Shown: positions 16,082 through 25,302 of the stretch, one piece after another | Position numbering within the stretch: the first letter of the stretch is position 1 | Layout of the letters: each line of letters opens with the position of its first letter | The notes under the pieces: generated by a model | What the model was told of the DNA's origin: nothing | The model's database searches: none | Seen by the model: the letters and a program-made list of their open reading frames with translations, nothing else | Translations under genes and position numbers: made by a program | From: Roseateles noduli | Lineage (GTDB): Bacteria > Pseudomonadota > Gammaproteobacteria > Burkholderiales > Burkholderiaceae_C | Assembly: GCA_002205125.1 (NCBI GenBank) | Contig: NIOE01000018.1 | Coordinates: forward strand, 83,576 to 147,575 | DNA length: 64,000 nt | Direction: 5' to 3'

Positions 16082-17539
16082 CGGCGGTGTCGGACGGCGG
16101 AAGGCTGTGAGGGCGACGGCGCCCGCATGTTCGTCCGTCGCGACCGCCGGTTCGGCGTTGTTGCCCGCGTACTGGAGGGGCGGCGGCAGGCCGCGGCGAT
16201 GCTCGTCCAGCGTCTGCAGCTCCACGCCGTGGGAATTCAGCGGATCGGTCCAGAACAGATAGCTGGGCGCCGTGAGGCTGCCGACGATCAACTCGGTGAG
16301 CCAGTCGGCGGCGACCGGCGCGTCGACGCCGAAGTGCGGCCGGATCCACCGCGCCAGCGTCCTGTCGTCCAGCAGCGAGTCGTAGAGCTGGTTGAAGCCC
16401 GCGACGAAACATCCCCGCGCCGCCATCGTGTCCCAGTGGAGCATGCTGCGCATGGCCTCGGGCAGGCTGCCCCGGCCGGTATGCATGCGGACCTGCGTGG
16501 CGGTGCCGTGACGGCACGCGTGGTGCAGCATCAGCAGGGTCCAGAGGTCCAGCGCCTCGCCGCCCCAGTTGGACAGGCCGCGCAGCGCGATGCCGCCGGG
16601 CAGCAGCGCGCGCGCCTCCAGGTCCACGTCGGGCGCGGCGGAGAACACCCGGCTGACCGCGAGCTGGTTGATCGCATAACCGAGCCCCGCGAGCGCGAGC
16701 GAGCTCCGCGTCGGTCCGCTGTCGGGCTCGGTGGCCATCGGCCAACGCGCCTGGATGCTGTCGCGCATGAGCGGATAGAGCACCGCCTCGGCGAAGCGGG
16801 TGCCGGCGTAAAGCATGGTGCCGGTCGTCGCGCCCAGCAGGCCGGCGCCCGCGGGCAGCGCCATCAACGCGACGCGCGTGGCGCGGGAATACCGGGTCGC
16901 CTCGCCGCGGGCCTCGTCGCGGATCAGCAGCACGGCCTGGCCGAGGACCGGCACGGCCAGCGCGCCGCAGGACAGCCAGGTGCGCGCGGTCTCGGACACG
17001 CTCTCGGCGAGCGCGACATCCAGCGCGCGGCCGATGGCCTGGCGGACCATCGTCGGCAGCGCCACCGAGGCGAAGTTGCGCGCCCCGCAATGCGCCAGGT
17101 TGCGCGCCGCGCGGCCGAGCGCCCCGATGAAGGCACGCAGGCGACCGCTGGGGCATTCGCGGTCCGGTTCCTCCTCCAGCGCCTGCGCCGCCAGACCGCG
17201 CAACGGCGACGGCAGGTCCCGCGATTCGCCGTCGCGGACGAATCGGTCCACGCCCTCGCCCGGCGTTCCGCGCAGGACGCGCAGATCGACACCTCGCACC
17301 AATTGCCGCACGAGCACCACGGTGTCCTCCATGCCACGCGGCCCGAGAACGTCGAGCGCGTCGTCGATGAGCGGGGCGTCGGACGTCGGAGACGTCGGCG
17401 AACAGGGTGACGGCGGCGGCCGGCCGGGTCCGTAGCCGGCGGGCACGGCGATGCGTGTCGGCAGCAGGATCGGGCGGGTGTCGTCGCCCCAGGAGGCATT
17501 CGACGACAGCGTCGACGCGAACGATGCGGAAGGATGCAT
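16079..17539 (-). CDS. Unrecognised 486-residue protein with two hydrophobic segments; possible effector
   Basis: I do not recognise a family. The first 20 residues are rich in Ser, Thr and Asn ('HPSASFASTLSSNASW') with no signal peptide, followed by a Pro/Ser-rich stretch to about 55. Two hydrophobic segments, 'WLSCGALAVPVLGQAVLLI' and 'VALMALPAGAGLLGATTG', could be membrane hairpins. The C-terminal half is globular with 'SNWGGEALDLWTLLMLHHACRHG'. A polar N-terminus with internal hydrophobic helices is common in type III effectors and pore-forming toxins, which is only a suggestion. A stop codon lies 6 nt before the ATG at 17539, fixing it as the earliest start, although the GGAGG-like ribosome binding site is about 30 nt away. 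Confidence 0.65.
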   Translation of the reverse strand: MHPSASFASTLSSNASWGDDTRPILLPTRIAVPAGYGPGRPPPSPCSPTSPTSDAPLIDDALDVLGPRGMEDTVVLVRQLVRGVDLRVLRGTPGEGVDRFVRDGESRDLPSPLRGLAAQALEEEPDRECPSGRLRAFIGALGRAARNLAHCGARNFASVALPTMVRQAIGRALDVALAESVSETARTWLSCGALAVPVLGQAVLLIRDEARGEATRYSRATRVALMALPAGAGLLGATTGTMLYAGTRFAEAVLYPLMRDSIQARWPMATEPDSGPTRSSLALAGLGYAINQLAVSRVFSAAPDVDLEARALLPGGIALRGLSNWGGEALDLWTLLMLHHACRHGTATQVRMHTGRGSLPEAMRSMLHWDTMAARGCFVAGFNQLYDSLLDDRTLARWIRPHFGVDAPVAADWLTELIVGSLTAPSYLFWTDPLNSHGVELQTLDEHRRGLPPPLQYAGNNAEPAVATDEHAGAVALTAFRRPTPP

Positions 17540-17637
17540 CGCCGATCAGTCCGGCGGTCACCGGACGGGTTCTTCCCTCCTTCGGGCGTGGTCGGGCGAC
17601 CGGCCGCGTCGGACGGCAGCCGCGGGTCCCAGCGGGG

Positions 17638-18324
17638 TCAGGCCGTGCCCAGCATGCCCTTCTGCTCGATGAAGGCGACCACCTCGTCCAGGCCGCTCAG
17701 CGTCTTGAGGTTGGTCATCACAAAAGGCCGCGTCGGCCGCATGCGCTGGGTGTCGGTCCGCATGACGTCGAGGTTGGCGCCGACGTGCGGCGCCAGGTCC
17801 GTCTTGTTGATCACGAAGAGATCGCTCTTCGTGATGCCGGGACCGCCCTTGCGGGGGATCTTCTCGCCGGCGGCGACGTCGATGACGTAGATCGTCAGGT
17901 CGCTCAGCTCCGGGCTGAAGGTCGCGGCGAGGTTGTCGCCGCCGGACTCGATGAACACGACGTCCGCCTCGGGGAACTGCGCCAGCATGCGGTCGATCGC
18001 CTCAAGGTTGATCGACGCGTCCTCGCGGATCGCCGTGTGCGGGCAGCCGCCGGTCTCCACGCCCAGGATGCGCTCGGCGGGCAGCGCGCCGCTGATGGTC
18101 AGCAGGCGCTGGTCTTCCTTGGTGTAGATGTCGTTGGTGATCGCGACCAGGTCCCACTTCTCGCGCATCGCCTTGCAGAGCATCTCCAGCAGGGTGGTCT
18201 TGCCCGACCCGACCGGACCGCCGATGCCCACGCGCAGCGGCGGCAGCCGCTTCGTGCGGCCCGGGATGTGATGGAGGGCGGATGCGCCGGGCGTGGCGGA
18301 GGTGGCGGTGGAGGTCGTGCTCAT
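17638..18324 (-). CDS. ureG: Urease accessory GTPase
   Basis: The 228-residue G-protein has the P-loop 'GPVGSGKT' (residues 36-43), the 'GVETGGCPH' nickel-binding Cys94-Pro-His96 motif, 'FIESGGDNL' and the base-recognition 'NKTD'. UreG dimerises on GTP and nickel and delivers Ni2+ to apo-urease through the UreF/UreD complex. Its ATG overlaps the ureF stop by 4 nt. A short Ser/Thr/Ala-rich leader of about 25 residues precedes the conserved core. It is the last gene of the ureEFG group. Confidence 0.95.
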   Translation of the reverse strand: MSTTSTATSATPGASALHHIPGRTKRLPPLRVGIGGPVGSGKTTLLEMLCKAMREKWDLVAITNDIYTKEDQRLLTISGALPAERILGVETGGCPHTAIREDASINLEAIDRMLAQFPEADVVFIESGGDNLAATFSPELSDLTIYVIDVAAGEKIPRKGGPGITKSDLFVINKTDLAPHVGANLDVMRTDTQRMRPTRPFVMTNLKTLSGLDEVVAFIEQKGMLGTA

Positions 18325-19052
18325 GATCGGAACAATCGGGAGTACTGGGTTTCGTGGCGCGCCGCGAGGACGGACAGCATGGGTGCGAACAGCTGCCGCC
18401 GCGCGGGCGGCGTGGCGATGGCCTCGGCCACCGCGGCGGGGATCTCGGAGGCCAGCCGCGTCAGCGCGCGCTGGCCGGCGGTCTGGCCCAGCGGCACGGC
18501 CTTGAGCGCGGCCTGGACCTGGTTCTCGGCCCAGCCGAAGGCCTGCGAGTGGAGCGCCAGGTCGACGGGGACATCGATCGTGGCCAGCGCCAGCGACATC
18601 ACGAAGGCATAGGGCATCGGGTGGCCCTCGCCGCAGTCCGCGAGCAGCACGAGCTGCCCGGGCGAGGCCATCGGCTGGCCACGCAGCCAGACCAGCAGCG
18701 ACTGGCCCATCTGCTCGCTCTGGAGACGCGCTTCCGCGCCGTCGCGCGTCACGCGCAGCCAGCGGGCGAGCTCGCGCAGCGCGGGCTCGTCGCCGGCGCG
18801 CCAGGCGTTGATGCCCTGCGCGATCGCGGCGAGGTCGCCGCGCCCCAGCAGCCGCAGCTGCTGGCTCAGCCAGTCGCCGGCGCTGACGTCGTCATGGACG
18901 AGGCCCTGCTCGACCGCCGCCTCCAGCACCTCGGAATACGAAAACGCCCCGATCGGCAGCGCGGGGGACGCGAGCCACGTCAGCCGCAGCAGCGGCGGAA
19001 CGGGATCGACGACGGGTTCAGTGATCGTGACCACAGCCCGGGCCGTGCACAT
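18321..19052 (-). CDS. ureF: Urease accessory protein
   Basis: UreF is recognised from '[30 protein letters not shown]', seen here in part from about residue 19, and '[18 protein letters not shown]'. It forms the UreD/F/G complex, gating nickel insertion as a GTPase regulator of UreG. The start is uncertain: the ATG at 19052 (243 residues) and a GTG at 19034 both lie inside the 3' end of ureE, and neither has a strong ribosome binding site, so translation is probably coupled to ureE. A frame open up to 19199 reads through the His-rich part of ureE in another frame and is not real coding sequence. Confidence 0.9.
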   Translation of the reverse strand: MCTARAVVTITEPVVDPVPPLLRLTWLASPALPIGAFSYSEVLEAAVEQGLVHDDVSAGDWLSQQLRLLGRGDLAAIAQGINAWRAGDEPALRELARWLRVTRDGAEARLQSEQMGQSLLVWLRGQPMASPGQLVLLADCGEGHPMPYAFVMSLALATIDVPVDLALHSQAFGWAENQVQAALKAVPLGQTAGQRALTRLASEIPAAVAEAIATPPARRQLFAPMLSVLAARHETQYSRLFRS

Positions 19053-19659
19053 GGGGCGCCGGAGCGGCCTGGATCGCGATGGTCTTCCTGGCCGCGGGCT
19101 TGTGATCGTGCGAGTGATCGTGCGAGTGGCCATGACCATGGTCGTGCGATGACCCGTGATCATGCGAAGAACCGTGCTCATGCCCGTGAGCGTGCCCATG
19201 GCCGCCGGCCGCGTAGGCGCCGGCTTCGGGCTCGAAGCCCTCCTCGACCTCGTTCACGATCAGGTGCATGGCGCGCAGCATGTCGGCGAGGACATGGTCG
19301 GGCTCGATCTTCAGGTGATCGGGCTTGAGCTCGATCTGCACATGGCGGTTGCCGAGGTGATACGCCGCGCGGATCAGGTCGAACGGCGAGCCGTGCGTCG
19401 AGCAGGCCGTGATGCGCAGCAGCGCCTGCGGCGCCGCGACGACGCGCACCAGCGAGCCGTCCTCGGCCACCAGCACGTCGCCGCCGCGCACCGTGGTGCC
19501 GCGCGGGAGGAAGACGCCGAGCGCGCGGCCCTGGCTGTCGGTGACCTGGAAGCGGCTCTTCTGGCGCGTGTCCCAGTCGAGCGTGACGGCGGCGGCGCGC
19601 TTGAGCAGCACGGGGGCCAGGCCGGCGCCCTGGGCGAGCAGTTTGGAGACTTGGATCAT
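19018..19659 (-). CDS. ureE: Urease accessory nickel metallochaperone with His-rich tail
   Basis: The 213-residue protein has a peptide-binding N-terminal domain and a metal-binding C-terminal domain with 'AYHLGNRHVQIEL', which contains the conserved dimer-interface nickel His. From about residue 150 to the end the tail is very rich in His with repeats of 'SHDHG' and 'HSHDHSHDH', ending 'GPGCGHDH'. Such tails store several Ni2+ per dimer. UreE hands nickel to UreG. The tail is coded by a near-repetitive stretch, which may vary in length between strains. It overlaps the ureF start. Confidence 0.95.
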   Translation of the reverse strand: MIQVSKLLAQGAGLAPVLLKRAAAVTLDWDTRQKSRFQVTDSQGRALGVFLPRGTTVRGGDVLVAEDGSLVRVVAAPQALLRITACSTHGSPFDLIRAAYHLGNRHVQIELKPDHLKIEPDHVLADMLRAMHLIVNEVEEGFEPEAGAYAAGGHGHAHGHEHGSSHDHGSSHDHGHGHSHDHSHDHKPAARKTIAIQAAPAPHVHGPGCGHDH

Positions 19660-19710
19660 CCGGACGGATTATGCAGAAGCGACAGGCCGCTCGCGCGACC
19701 TGTCCGCTTC

Positions 19711-19734
19711 GATCCGTCGATCCGTCGATCCGTC
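19711..19734. repeat. Three tandem copies of an 8-bp unit
   Basis: GATCCGTC is repeated three times exactly in the 80-bp gap between ureE and the DJ-1/PfpI gene. One of several short tandem repeats in gene boundaries of this window. Confidence 0.85.
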
Positions 19735-19739
19735 GACGC

Positions 19740-20606
19740 TCAGCGCTTGGCGGCCTTCAGCCGGGCCACGAACACGTCGCCGAACTCGGCGGCGGAGAAC
19801 GGCTGCTGGGCCGTGATCAGCTCGCGATCGACGATGACGTTCGAGTGCCAGTTCGCGACCGAGTCCACGTGCGCGCCGGCTTCGGCCAGGGCGTTGACCG
19901 GATAGAACTGCACGTTGCCGCCCAGTCCGCCGGGGCCTTCGAGCGCCTGCTCTTCACCGGTCGAGAACACCGTGACGCGATAGCCGGCGTAGGGCCAGCC
20001 CTTGGCGAACGAGCTGGCCTTGCCGTCGTTGGCGATCATCGACTTCACGAAGCCGTCGGCGTCGCCCAGCGCGGACAGCAGCACGATGGGACCGTGGCAG
20101 ATGATGCCCGTGGGGCGGCCGCTGTCGTGGAAGCTCGTCAGGATCCGGCCGAGGTGCTTGTCGGTCAGCAGGTCCGCCATCGGCGCGTGGCCGCCCGGCA
20201 CGAAGACGCCGACGTAGCCCGAGGTGCCCTCGGCCACCACGGAGGCCAGGGTCTTCGTCTTCTTCAGCAGATCGACGCCCTGCGCGTACTTGAAGGCGTC
20301 CGCGCGGGCGGCTTCATCGCCGCCGAAGAACATCTTGTTGTTGGAGTTGGGATCCATCACCGGCACGTCGCCCTTGGGGTTGGCGATGACCGGCTCGTAG
20401 CCCGCTTCCACGAGCTTGCGGTAGGGCACGACGAATTCGTTCAGGTAGTAGCCGGTCGAGTACTTCTTGCCGTCCTTCAGGTCCAGCGAGTTGGCGCTGG
20501 ACATGACGACGAGGACCTTGCCCTTGGACGCTGCGCTCGCGGCGTGGGGAACGGCGAGGGTGGTGAAGGCGGCCAGCATCGCGGCGCCGAGCTTGAACAG
20601 TTTCAT
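19740..20606 (-). CDS. Secreted DJ-1/PfpI family protein (Hsp31-like)
   Basis: The 288-residue protein starts with a Sec signal peptide (KLFKLGAAMLAAFTTLAVPHAASA, here described in pieces; cleavage near residue 25). The mature part has the DJ-1 fold with 'VFVPGGHAPMADL' and the nucleophile elbow 'GIICHGP', Cys170-His171. Members act as glyoxalase III, deglycase-like or chaperone enzymes; export to the periplasm is less usual. It ends a minus-strand series with the SDR and aldehyde dehydrogenase genes, so detoxification of reactive carbonyls is a reasonable shared role. Confidence 0.8.
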   Translation of the reverse strand: MKLFKLGAAMLAAFTTLAVPHAASAASKGKVLVVMSSANSLDLKDGKKYSTGYYLNEFVVPYRKLVEAGYEPVIANPKGDVPVMDPNSNNKMFFGGDEAARADAFKYAQGVDLLKKTKTLASVVAEGTSGYVGVFVPGGHAPMADLLTDKHLGRILTSFHDSGRPTGIICHGPIVLLSALGDADGFVKSMIANDGKASSFAKGWPYAGYRVTVFSTGEEQALEGPGGLGGNVQFYPVNALAEAGAHVDSVANWHSNVIVDRELITAQQPFSAAEFGDVFVARLKAAKR

Positions 20607-20657
20607 GATGGTCTTTCTGTGGGTAGAACGTGGAAGGTGAAAGGCGGAAGGCAGCGA

Positions 20658-21455
20658 TCAGGCCTGTCCACCGTCGACGTAGCGCGGCGCGGGCTTGGCG
20701 TTGGAGAACTTGAAGGTGCGGCGGTGGGCTTCCCAGCGCGCCCATTCCTCGCCCTCATGCAGCGTCGGGATGGTCACCAGCTCGCCCTGGTCCAGGCCAA
20801 CCAACGCGGCATTGACCAGGTCATCAGCTGTCATCGTGGTGGGCGAGGCCTTTTGTGCCGCGTAGCCTGCGACGTCCCAGAACTCGGTCGCGGTGGCGGC
20901 CGGCAGCACCGTCTGGATGCGCACGCCCTTGCTGCCGAGGTCCTTCTGCAGCGAGTGTCCGAAGGCCAGCACATAGGCCTTGGACGCGCTGTAGACGCCG
21001 TTCAGCACTTCGGCCGCGATGCCGACGACCGACGAGATGTTGACGATCGTGCCGCTGCCCTTCTCGGAGAAGACGGGACCGATGGCATACGTGAGCCGCG
21101 TGAGGGCCGTGATGTTCAGGTCGATCATCGATTCCATCGCGTCCACGTCGGCGGTCTGCAGCGAGGCGACCGAGCCGACGCCCGCGTTGTTGACCAGCAG
21201 CGAGATGCTGCCGTCCTGCTTCAGCAGCGTCTCGATCCGGGCGAGGTCGGCCTTGTCGTTCAGGTCGGCGGCGACCGCCCTCACCGAGCGGCCGGTGTCG
21301 GCGCTCAGACGGGTGGCCAGCGCGTTCAGCCGGGCTTCGTTGCGGGCGACCAGGATCAGGTCGTAGCCGCGGCGCGCGAGGCGGTCCGCGTAGATCGCGC
21401 CGATGCCGGCGGAGGCGCCTGTGATGACGGCGGTGCCTTTGGAAGTCGTGCTCAT
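20658..21455 (-). CDS. Short-chain dehydrogenase/reductase
   Basis: This classical SDR of 265 residues has the cofactor loop 'TGASAGIG' near residue 13, 'NNAGVG', the catalytic Ser in 'NISSVVG' and the YxxxK motif 'YSASKAY'. 'VARNEARL' after the second strand suggests NADP preference. The substrate is not predictable. It sits 51 bp upstream of the DJ-1 gene and 118 bp downstream of the aldehyde dehydrogenase gene, all on the minus strand. Confidence 0.85.
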   Translation of the reverse strand: MSTTSKGTAVITGASAGIGAIYADRLARRGYDLILVARNEARLNALATRLSADTGRSVRAVAADLNDKADLARIETLLKQDGSISLLVNNAGVGSVASLQTADVDAMESMIDLNITALTRLTYAIGPVFSEKGSGTIVNISSVVGIAAEVLNGVYSASKAYVLAFGHSLQKDLGSKGVRIQTVLPAATATEFWDVAGYAAQKASPTTMTADDLVNAALVGLDQGELVTIPTLHEGEEWARWEAHRRTFKFSNAKPAPRYVDGGQA

Positions 21456-21573
21456 GTCAGTGCTCTTTCAGGTGGGTTGGAGGCGACGTGTTGTCTGGCC
21501 CTGGGAAGAATTCTGGTGACCCGGACCCGCTTCCTCAATGTCATTGATGCAATGAATCCGGCCATGACCGATG

Positions 21574-22947
21574 TCAGCCCTTGGCGACCAGCACCAGCTT
21601 CTGGTTGACGAATTCCTTGATGCCCAGCTCGGACAGTTCGCGCCCGTAGCCGGAGCGCTTCACGCCGCCGAAAGGCAGCTCCGGACCGGTGCTGGAGAAG
21701 GTGTTGATCCACACGGCGCCTGTCTCGATGCGCGAGGCCAGGGCCGTCGCGCGGGCGATGTCCTTCGAGAACACGACGCCCGAGAGTCCGTAGCGGGAAT
21801 CGTTGGCCAGCTCGACGATCCCGTCGTCGTCGCGCACGACGTAGACCTGCGCCACGGGGCCGAAGAACTCCTCGAAGTAGGCGGGGTTGTCTCGCCGGAC
21901 GTCGGTCAGGATGGTCGGCTCGAAGAAGTTGCCGATGCGGTCCACGACCTTGCCGCCGTAGTGCAGCGTCGCGCCGTGGGCCACGGCCTGCTGCACCTGA
22001 CGCGCGAGGCTGTCACGCGCCGACTGCGAGGACAGCGGCCCCAGCGTGGTCGACTCGTCCAGCGGGTCGCCGATCTTCACGGCCTTGAACGCCGCGGTGA
22101 ACTTCTCGAGGAACGCGTCGGCGATCCGCTCGTGCACCAGGAAGCGCTTCGCGCCGATGCACTCCTGGCCGCCGACGTGCAGGCGCGAGAAGGTGCCGAG
22201 CTCGACGGCTTTGTCCAGGTCCGCGTCGTCGAGCACGATGAAGACGTCGTTGCCGCCCATCTCGAGCGTGGTCTTCTTCAGGTGCTTGCCGGCCTGTGCC
22301 GCGATGGCGCTGCCCGCCCCTTCCGACCCGGTCATCGCGGCGCCCTGCACGCGGTCGTCCGCGATGATCCGGGCGACCTGGTCCGCGGTGATGAACAGGT
22401 TGGTCCAGGCGCCCTTGGGCGCGCCGGCTTCCGTCACGAGCGCCTCGAAGACGCTGGCCGCATGCGGCACGATGCTCGCGTGCTTGGCGACGATCGGGTT
22501 GCCCGCCGCCAGGTTGGGCGCCATCACGCGCATCAGCTGATAGAACGGGAAGTTCCACGGCTCGACCGCCAGCAGCACGCCGATCGGGTGATGTTCGATC
22601 CAGGCGTCACCTTGCGGCGAATCGATCCTGACCGGCGCGAGGAAACGCTCGGCGTTGTCCGCGTAGTAGCGCGCGATCTCGGCCACGACGCCGATCTCGG
22701 CGCGGCTCTCGCCGATCAGCTTTCCCATCTCATTGGTGATCAGCGTCGCCAGTTCCTCCGAGCGCGCGTCGATCAGTTCCGCCAGTCGGCGCAGCACCCG
22801 CAGCCGGGGCTGGATGTCGCCCTTGCTCCAGGACGACTTGTAGAGACGATGCGCGTCGGCCAGTGCGATCTCGACGTCGGCATCGGTGTGGTTGGGCCAC
22901 GTGCGGAGGAGCTCGTTGGTGGTCGGGTTGATGGTCTGGTAGGCCAT
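21574..22947 (-). CDS. NAD(P)-dependent aldehyde dehydrogenase (succinate-semialdehyde dehydrogenase-like)
   Basis: At 457 residues this is a complete ALDH with 'EPWNFP' (residues 129-134), the general-base Glu229 in 'LEMGGND' and the catalytic Cys263 in 'GGQECIGAKRF'. The closest named group is GabD/Sad-like succinate-semialdehyde dehydrogenase, based on length and motif spelling. It oxidises an aldehyde to the acid with NAD(P)+. The ATG at 22947 is chosen because the protein then opens with 'AYQTINPTTNE', as the family does. Divergent from an AraC-type regulator gene across 217 bp, which probably controls it. Confidence 0.85.
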   Translation of the reverse strand: MAYQTINPTTNELLRTWPNHTDADVEIALADAHRLYKSSWSKGDIQPRLRVLRRLAELIDARSEELATLITNEMGKLIGESRAEIGVVAEIARYYADNAERFLAPVRIDSPQGDAWIEHHPIGVLLAVEPWNFPFYQLMRVMAPNLAAGNPIVAKHASIVPHAASVFEALVTEAGAPKGAWTNLFITADQVARIIADDRVQGAAMTGSEGAGSAIAAQAGKHLKKTTLEMGGNDVFIVLDDADLDKAVELGTFSRLHVGGQECIGAKRFLVHERIADAFLEKFTAAFKAVKIGDPLDESTTLGPLSSQSARDSLARQVQQAVAHGATLHYGGKVVDRIGNFFEPTILTDVRRDNPAYFEEFFGPVAQVYVVRDDDGIVELANDSRYGLSGVVFSKDIARATALASRIETGAVWINTFSSTGPELPFGGVKRSGYGRELSELGIKEFVNQKLVLVAKG

Positions 22948-23164
22948 GGGGAAGTCCTTTGGATTGCGTTTGAATCGAATGGACGCCTTGTCCATCGATG
23001 CTTCGAATCTCGGGGGCGGCCCCCGGAAGGACAACGACGGATCCGCAAGGATTCCGGCCATGCGATGCGGATCGCACCCAGTCGGCGCGGGGAGATTCCG
23101 GCTTGCCGACGGCATCCGCTCAGCGGTGAAATACAGTGGGTTCTTTCATCGCGATTGATGGCTC

Positions 23165-24112
23165 ATGCATTCCATCGGACTGGTCGTCTATCCCAACTTC
23201 CAGGCGCTCGGCCTGGCGGTGCTCACGGTGTTCGAGTACGCCAACCTGATGAGCGAAACGCCGGCGTATGAGTTCACGCTGGTGTCGGAACGCGGCGGTC
23301 TCACGACGTGCTCACAAGGCTTCTCGGTCCACACCGAGAAGCTGCGCGCGCGCACCTACGACACGCTCATCGTGACCGGCGACAACGAGTGCCGGCTGCC
23401 GCCGCAGAGCCTGCTGGATTTCCTCGCGACCGCGCCGGATCAATCACGTCGGGTGACCTCCGTCTGTACCGGCTCCTTCGTGCTCGCCGCAGCGGGTCTG
23501 CTCGACGGCCGTCGCGCCACGACGCACTGGTACCACGCGCAGTCCTTCCGCCAGCAGTACCCCGAGGTGCAGCTGGAAGAGGATCGGATCTTCATCGTCG
23601 ACGGGCCGATCTGGACCTCGGCCGGCATGAGCGCCGGCGTCGACCTGGCGCTCGCCATCGTCGAGAAGGACCTGGGATCGGAGATCGCGCGCTCCGTCGC
23701 GCGCAAGCTGGTGGTGTATCAACGCCGCGGCGGCGGCCAGTCGCAGTTCTCAGCCTTGCTGGAACTCGACGCGAAATCGGACCGCGTGCAGCTCGCGCTG
23801 AACTTCGTCAAGGAGAACCTCGCGGGCGACCTGTCGGTCGAGGTGCTGGCCGAGGCGGCCCGCCTGAGCCCGCGTCAGTTCAGCCGCGTGTTCCGCGAAG
23901 AGACCGGGCAGTCGCCGGCGAAGGCGGTCGAGCGGCTGCGCGTCGAAGCCGCCCGCCTCATGATGGAGACGACGCGCCATCCGATCGAGGTGATCGCGCG
24001 TGAGACGGGCTTCGGTGATCGGGAACGCATGCGCCAGGCCTTCCTGCGCGCCTTCGGGCAGCCGCCCCAGGCGATCCAGCGCCTGTCGCTCCCGCCGGAG
24101 ATGACGGTCTGA
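23165..24112 (+). CDS. GlxA-type AraC family transcriptional regulator
   Basis: The 315-residue protein joins an N-terminal DJ-1/PfpI-like domain (residues 1-190; 'SVCTGSFVLAAAGLLDGR' has the pseudo-nucleophile Cys) to a C-terminal AraC helix-turn-helix pair (about 215-305; 'LSVEVLAEAARLSPRQFSR'). This is the GlxA architecture; relatives sense small nitrogen compounds or aldehydes. It is divergent from the aldehyde dehydrogenase gene and convergent with a tautomerase gene. Confidence 0.87.
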   Translation: MHSIGLVVYPNFQALGLAVLTVFEYANLMSETPAYEFTLVSERGGLTTCSQGFSVHTEKLRARTYDTLIVTGDNECRLPPQSLLDFLATAPDQSRRVTSVCTGSFVLAAAGLLDGRRATTHWYHAQSFRQQYPEVQLEEDRIFIVDGPIWTSAGMSAGVDLALAIVEKDLGSEIARSVARKLVVYQRRGGGQSQFSALLELDAKSDRVQLALNFVKENLAGDLSVEVLAEAARLSPRQFSRVFREETGQSPAKAVERLRVEAARLMMETTRHPIEVIARETGFGDRERMRQAFLRAFGQPPQAIQRLSLPPEMTV

Positions 24113-24125
24113 AACGGAGGACCGG

Positions 24126-24521
24126 TCAGGCCTCGTCCGGCGTCCAATCGGGGCTGTAGCCGCCCAGCGTCGGGTGGTACATCTCATCGCCGGTGTGCTG
24201 CGTGAATTCGACGTTGAGCCGATCTTCCCGCAGCCCGAGGACCTCGATGCAATGGGCGCACAGCGCCTGGGCGACCTGCATCCGGAGCTCCGGCGGCCGT
24301 CCCTTGCGGATGTCCAGCATCATCAGCGCCACGGGCGTCGGCTCCTCGCCGATCTCCGGGATGCGCCAGACGCCCCCTTCGCCGAGTTCACGGATGGCGA
24401 CGCTGATCCGACGGATGTCGACGGACATCATCTCCGCGTAGGTCTCGCTCATCTTCCTGGCCAGGAGACGCTTGGTCTCGGTCGGGTAATGGTCGTTCAC
24501 ATCGAGCTGCAGATAGGGCAT
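24126..24521 (-). CDS. Tautomerase superfamily protein
   Basis: This 131-residue protein starts Met-Pro ('PYLQLDVNDHYP'), so Pro1 would be the catalytic base after Met removal, as in 4-oxalocrotonate tautomerase and MIF families. Length suggests a fused two-unit or MIF-like subunit. The gene is 15 bp downstream of the SDR gene on the same strand. The substrate is unknown; a second tautomerase gene opens the same cluster at 26660. Confidence 0.75.
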   Translation of the reverse strand: MPYLQLDVNDHYPTETKRLLARKMSETYAEMMSVDIRRISVAIRELGEGGVWRIPEIGEEPTPVALMMLDIRKGRPPELRMQVAQALCAHCIEVLGLREDRLNVEFTQHTGDEMYHPTLGGYSPDWTPDEA

Positions 24522-24536
24522 GGGTGTCTCCCGGGG

Positions 24537-25286
24537 TCAGACCTGCGCGACGCCGCCGTCGACGAAGAATTCGCTGCCGGTCACGAAACTGCTCTCATCG
24601 GAGGCCAGGAAGGCGATGACCTGCGCGACCTCGTCGTCGCGGCCGGTGCGCGACAGCGGCGTGATGGACGCAGCGTAGTCGAAGAAGCCGTCGAGCTGGT
24701 CGGGTGCCACGCCCGTCTTCTCGTGACCCGGCGTCCTGATGACGCCCGGGCTGACGGCGTTGACGCGAATGTCGTGCCCCTTCAGGTCGGACGCCCAGGT
24801 CCGGGCGAAGGACCGCACCGCGGCTTTCGTCGCGCTGTAGATGCTCCAGTTGGCGAAGCCCTTGCTGGCGACGATCGAGGCCAGAAGAATGATGGATCCG
24901 CCCGGACCCATCAGCGGCAGCGCCTTCTGCACGGTCCAGACCACGCCCTTGACGTTGGTGTCCAGCAGCCCGTCCACATGCTCCTCGGTCAGGCTGCCCA
25001 GCGGCGCCAGCGCGGCAAAACCGGCGTTCGCGCAGACGATGTCGAGGCGGCCCGATTCCGCCTTCACCCGCTCGTAGAGCCGGTCCAGGTCGGCCGGTCG
25101 GGTGACGTCGCCGACGACGGCGACGGCGCGCTCGCCCAGGGACGCCGCCGCCGCTTCGAGTTCCTGCGCCCGCCGTCCCGTCAGATAGACGCGAGCGGCG
25201 CCCTGCGCGATCAAGGTCCTGGCCGTGGCCAGTCCGATCCCGGAGTTCGCTCCGGTGACGAGGGCGATCTTTCCTTCCAGCTTCAT
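24537..25286 (-). CDS. Short-chain dehydrogenase/reductase
   Basis: The 249-residue SDR has 'VTGANSGIGLATAR' near residue 9, 'NAGF', the active-site Ser in 'ILLASIVASKG' and Tyr/Lys in 'YSATKAA', ending with 'SSFVTGSEFFVDGG'. This pattern is typical of glucose/3-oxoacyl-reductase-like enzymes. It lies between the 3-hydroxyisobutyrate-dehydrogenase-like gene (16 bp upstream) and a tautomerase gene, forming a four-gene minus-strand operon. The ATG at 25286 gives the canonical 'KLEGKIALVTG' start. Confidence 0.87.
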   Translation of the reverse strand: MKLEGKIALVTGANSGIGLATARTLIAQGAARVYLTGRRAQELEAAAASLGERAVAVVGDVTRPADLDRLYERVKAESGRLDIVCANAGFAALAPLGSLTEEHVDGLLDTNVKGVVWTVQKALPLMGPGGSIILLASIVASKGFANWSIYSATKAAVRSFARTWASDLKGHDIRVNAVSPGVIRTPGHEKTGVAPDQLDGFFDYAASITPLSRTGRDDEVAQVIAFLASDESSFVTGSEFFVDGGVAQV

Positions 25287-25302
25287 GGTTGCTTCCATTG
25301 GT

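Noticed and set aside
18897..19199. N-terminal extension of UreF to 19199
   Set aside because: It would read through the His-rich end of ureE in another frame and gives only Arg/Thr-rich sequence unlike UreF.
23011..23025. 7-1-7 GC hairpin between the aldehyde dehydrogenase and AraC genes
   Set aside because: Short all-GC palindrome without further support as operator or terminator in DNA of this composition.
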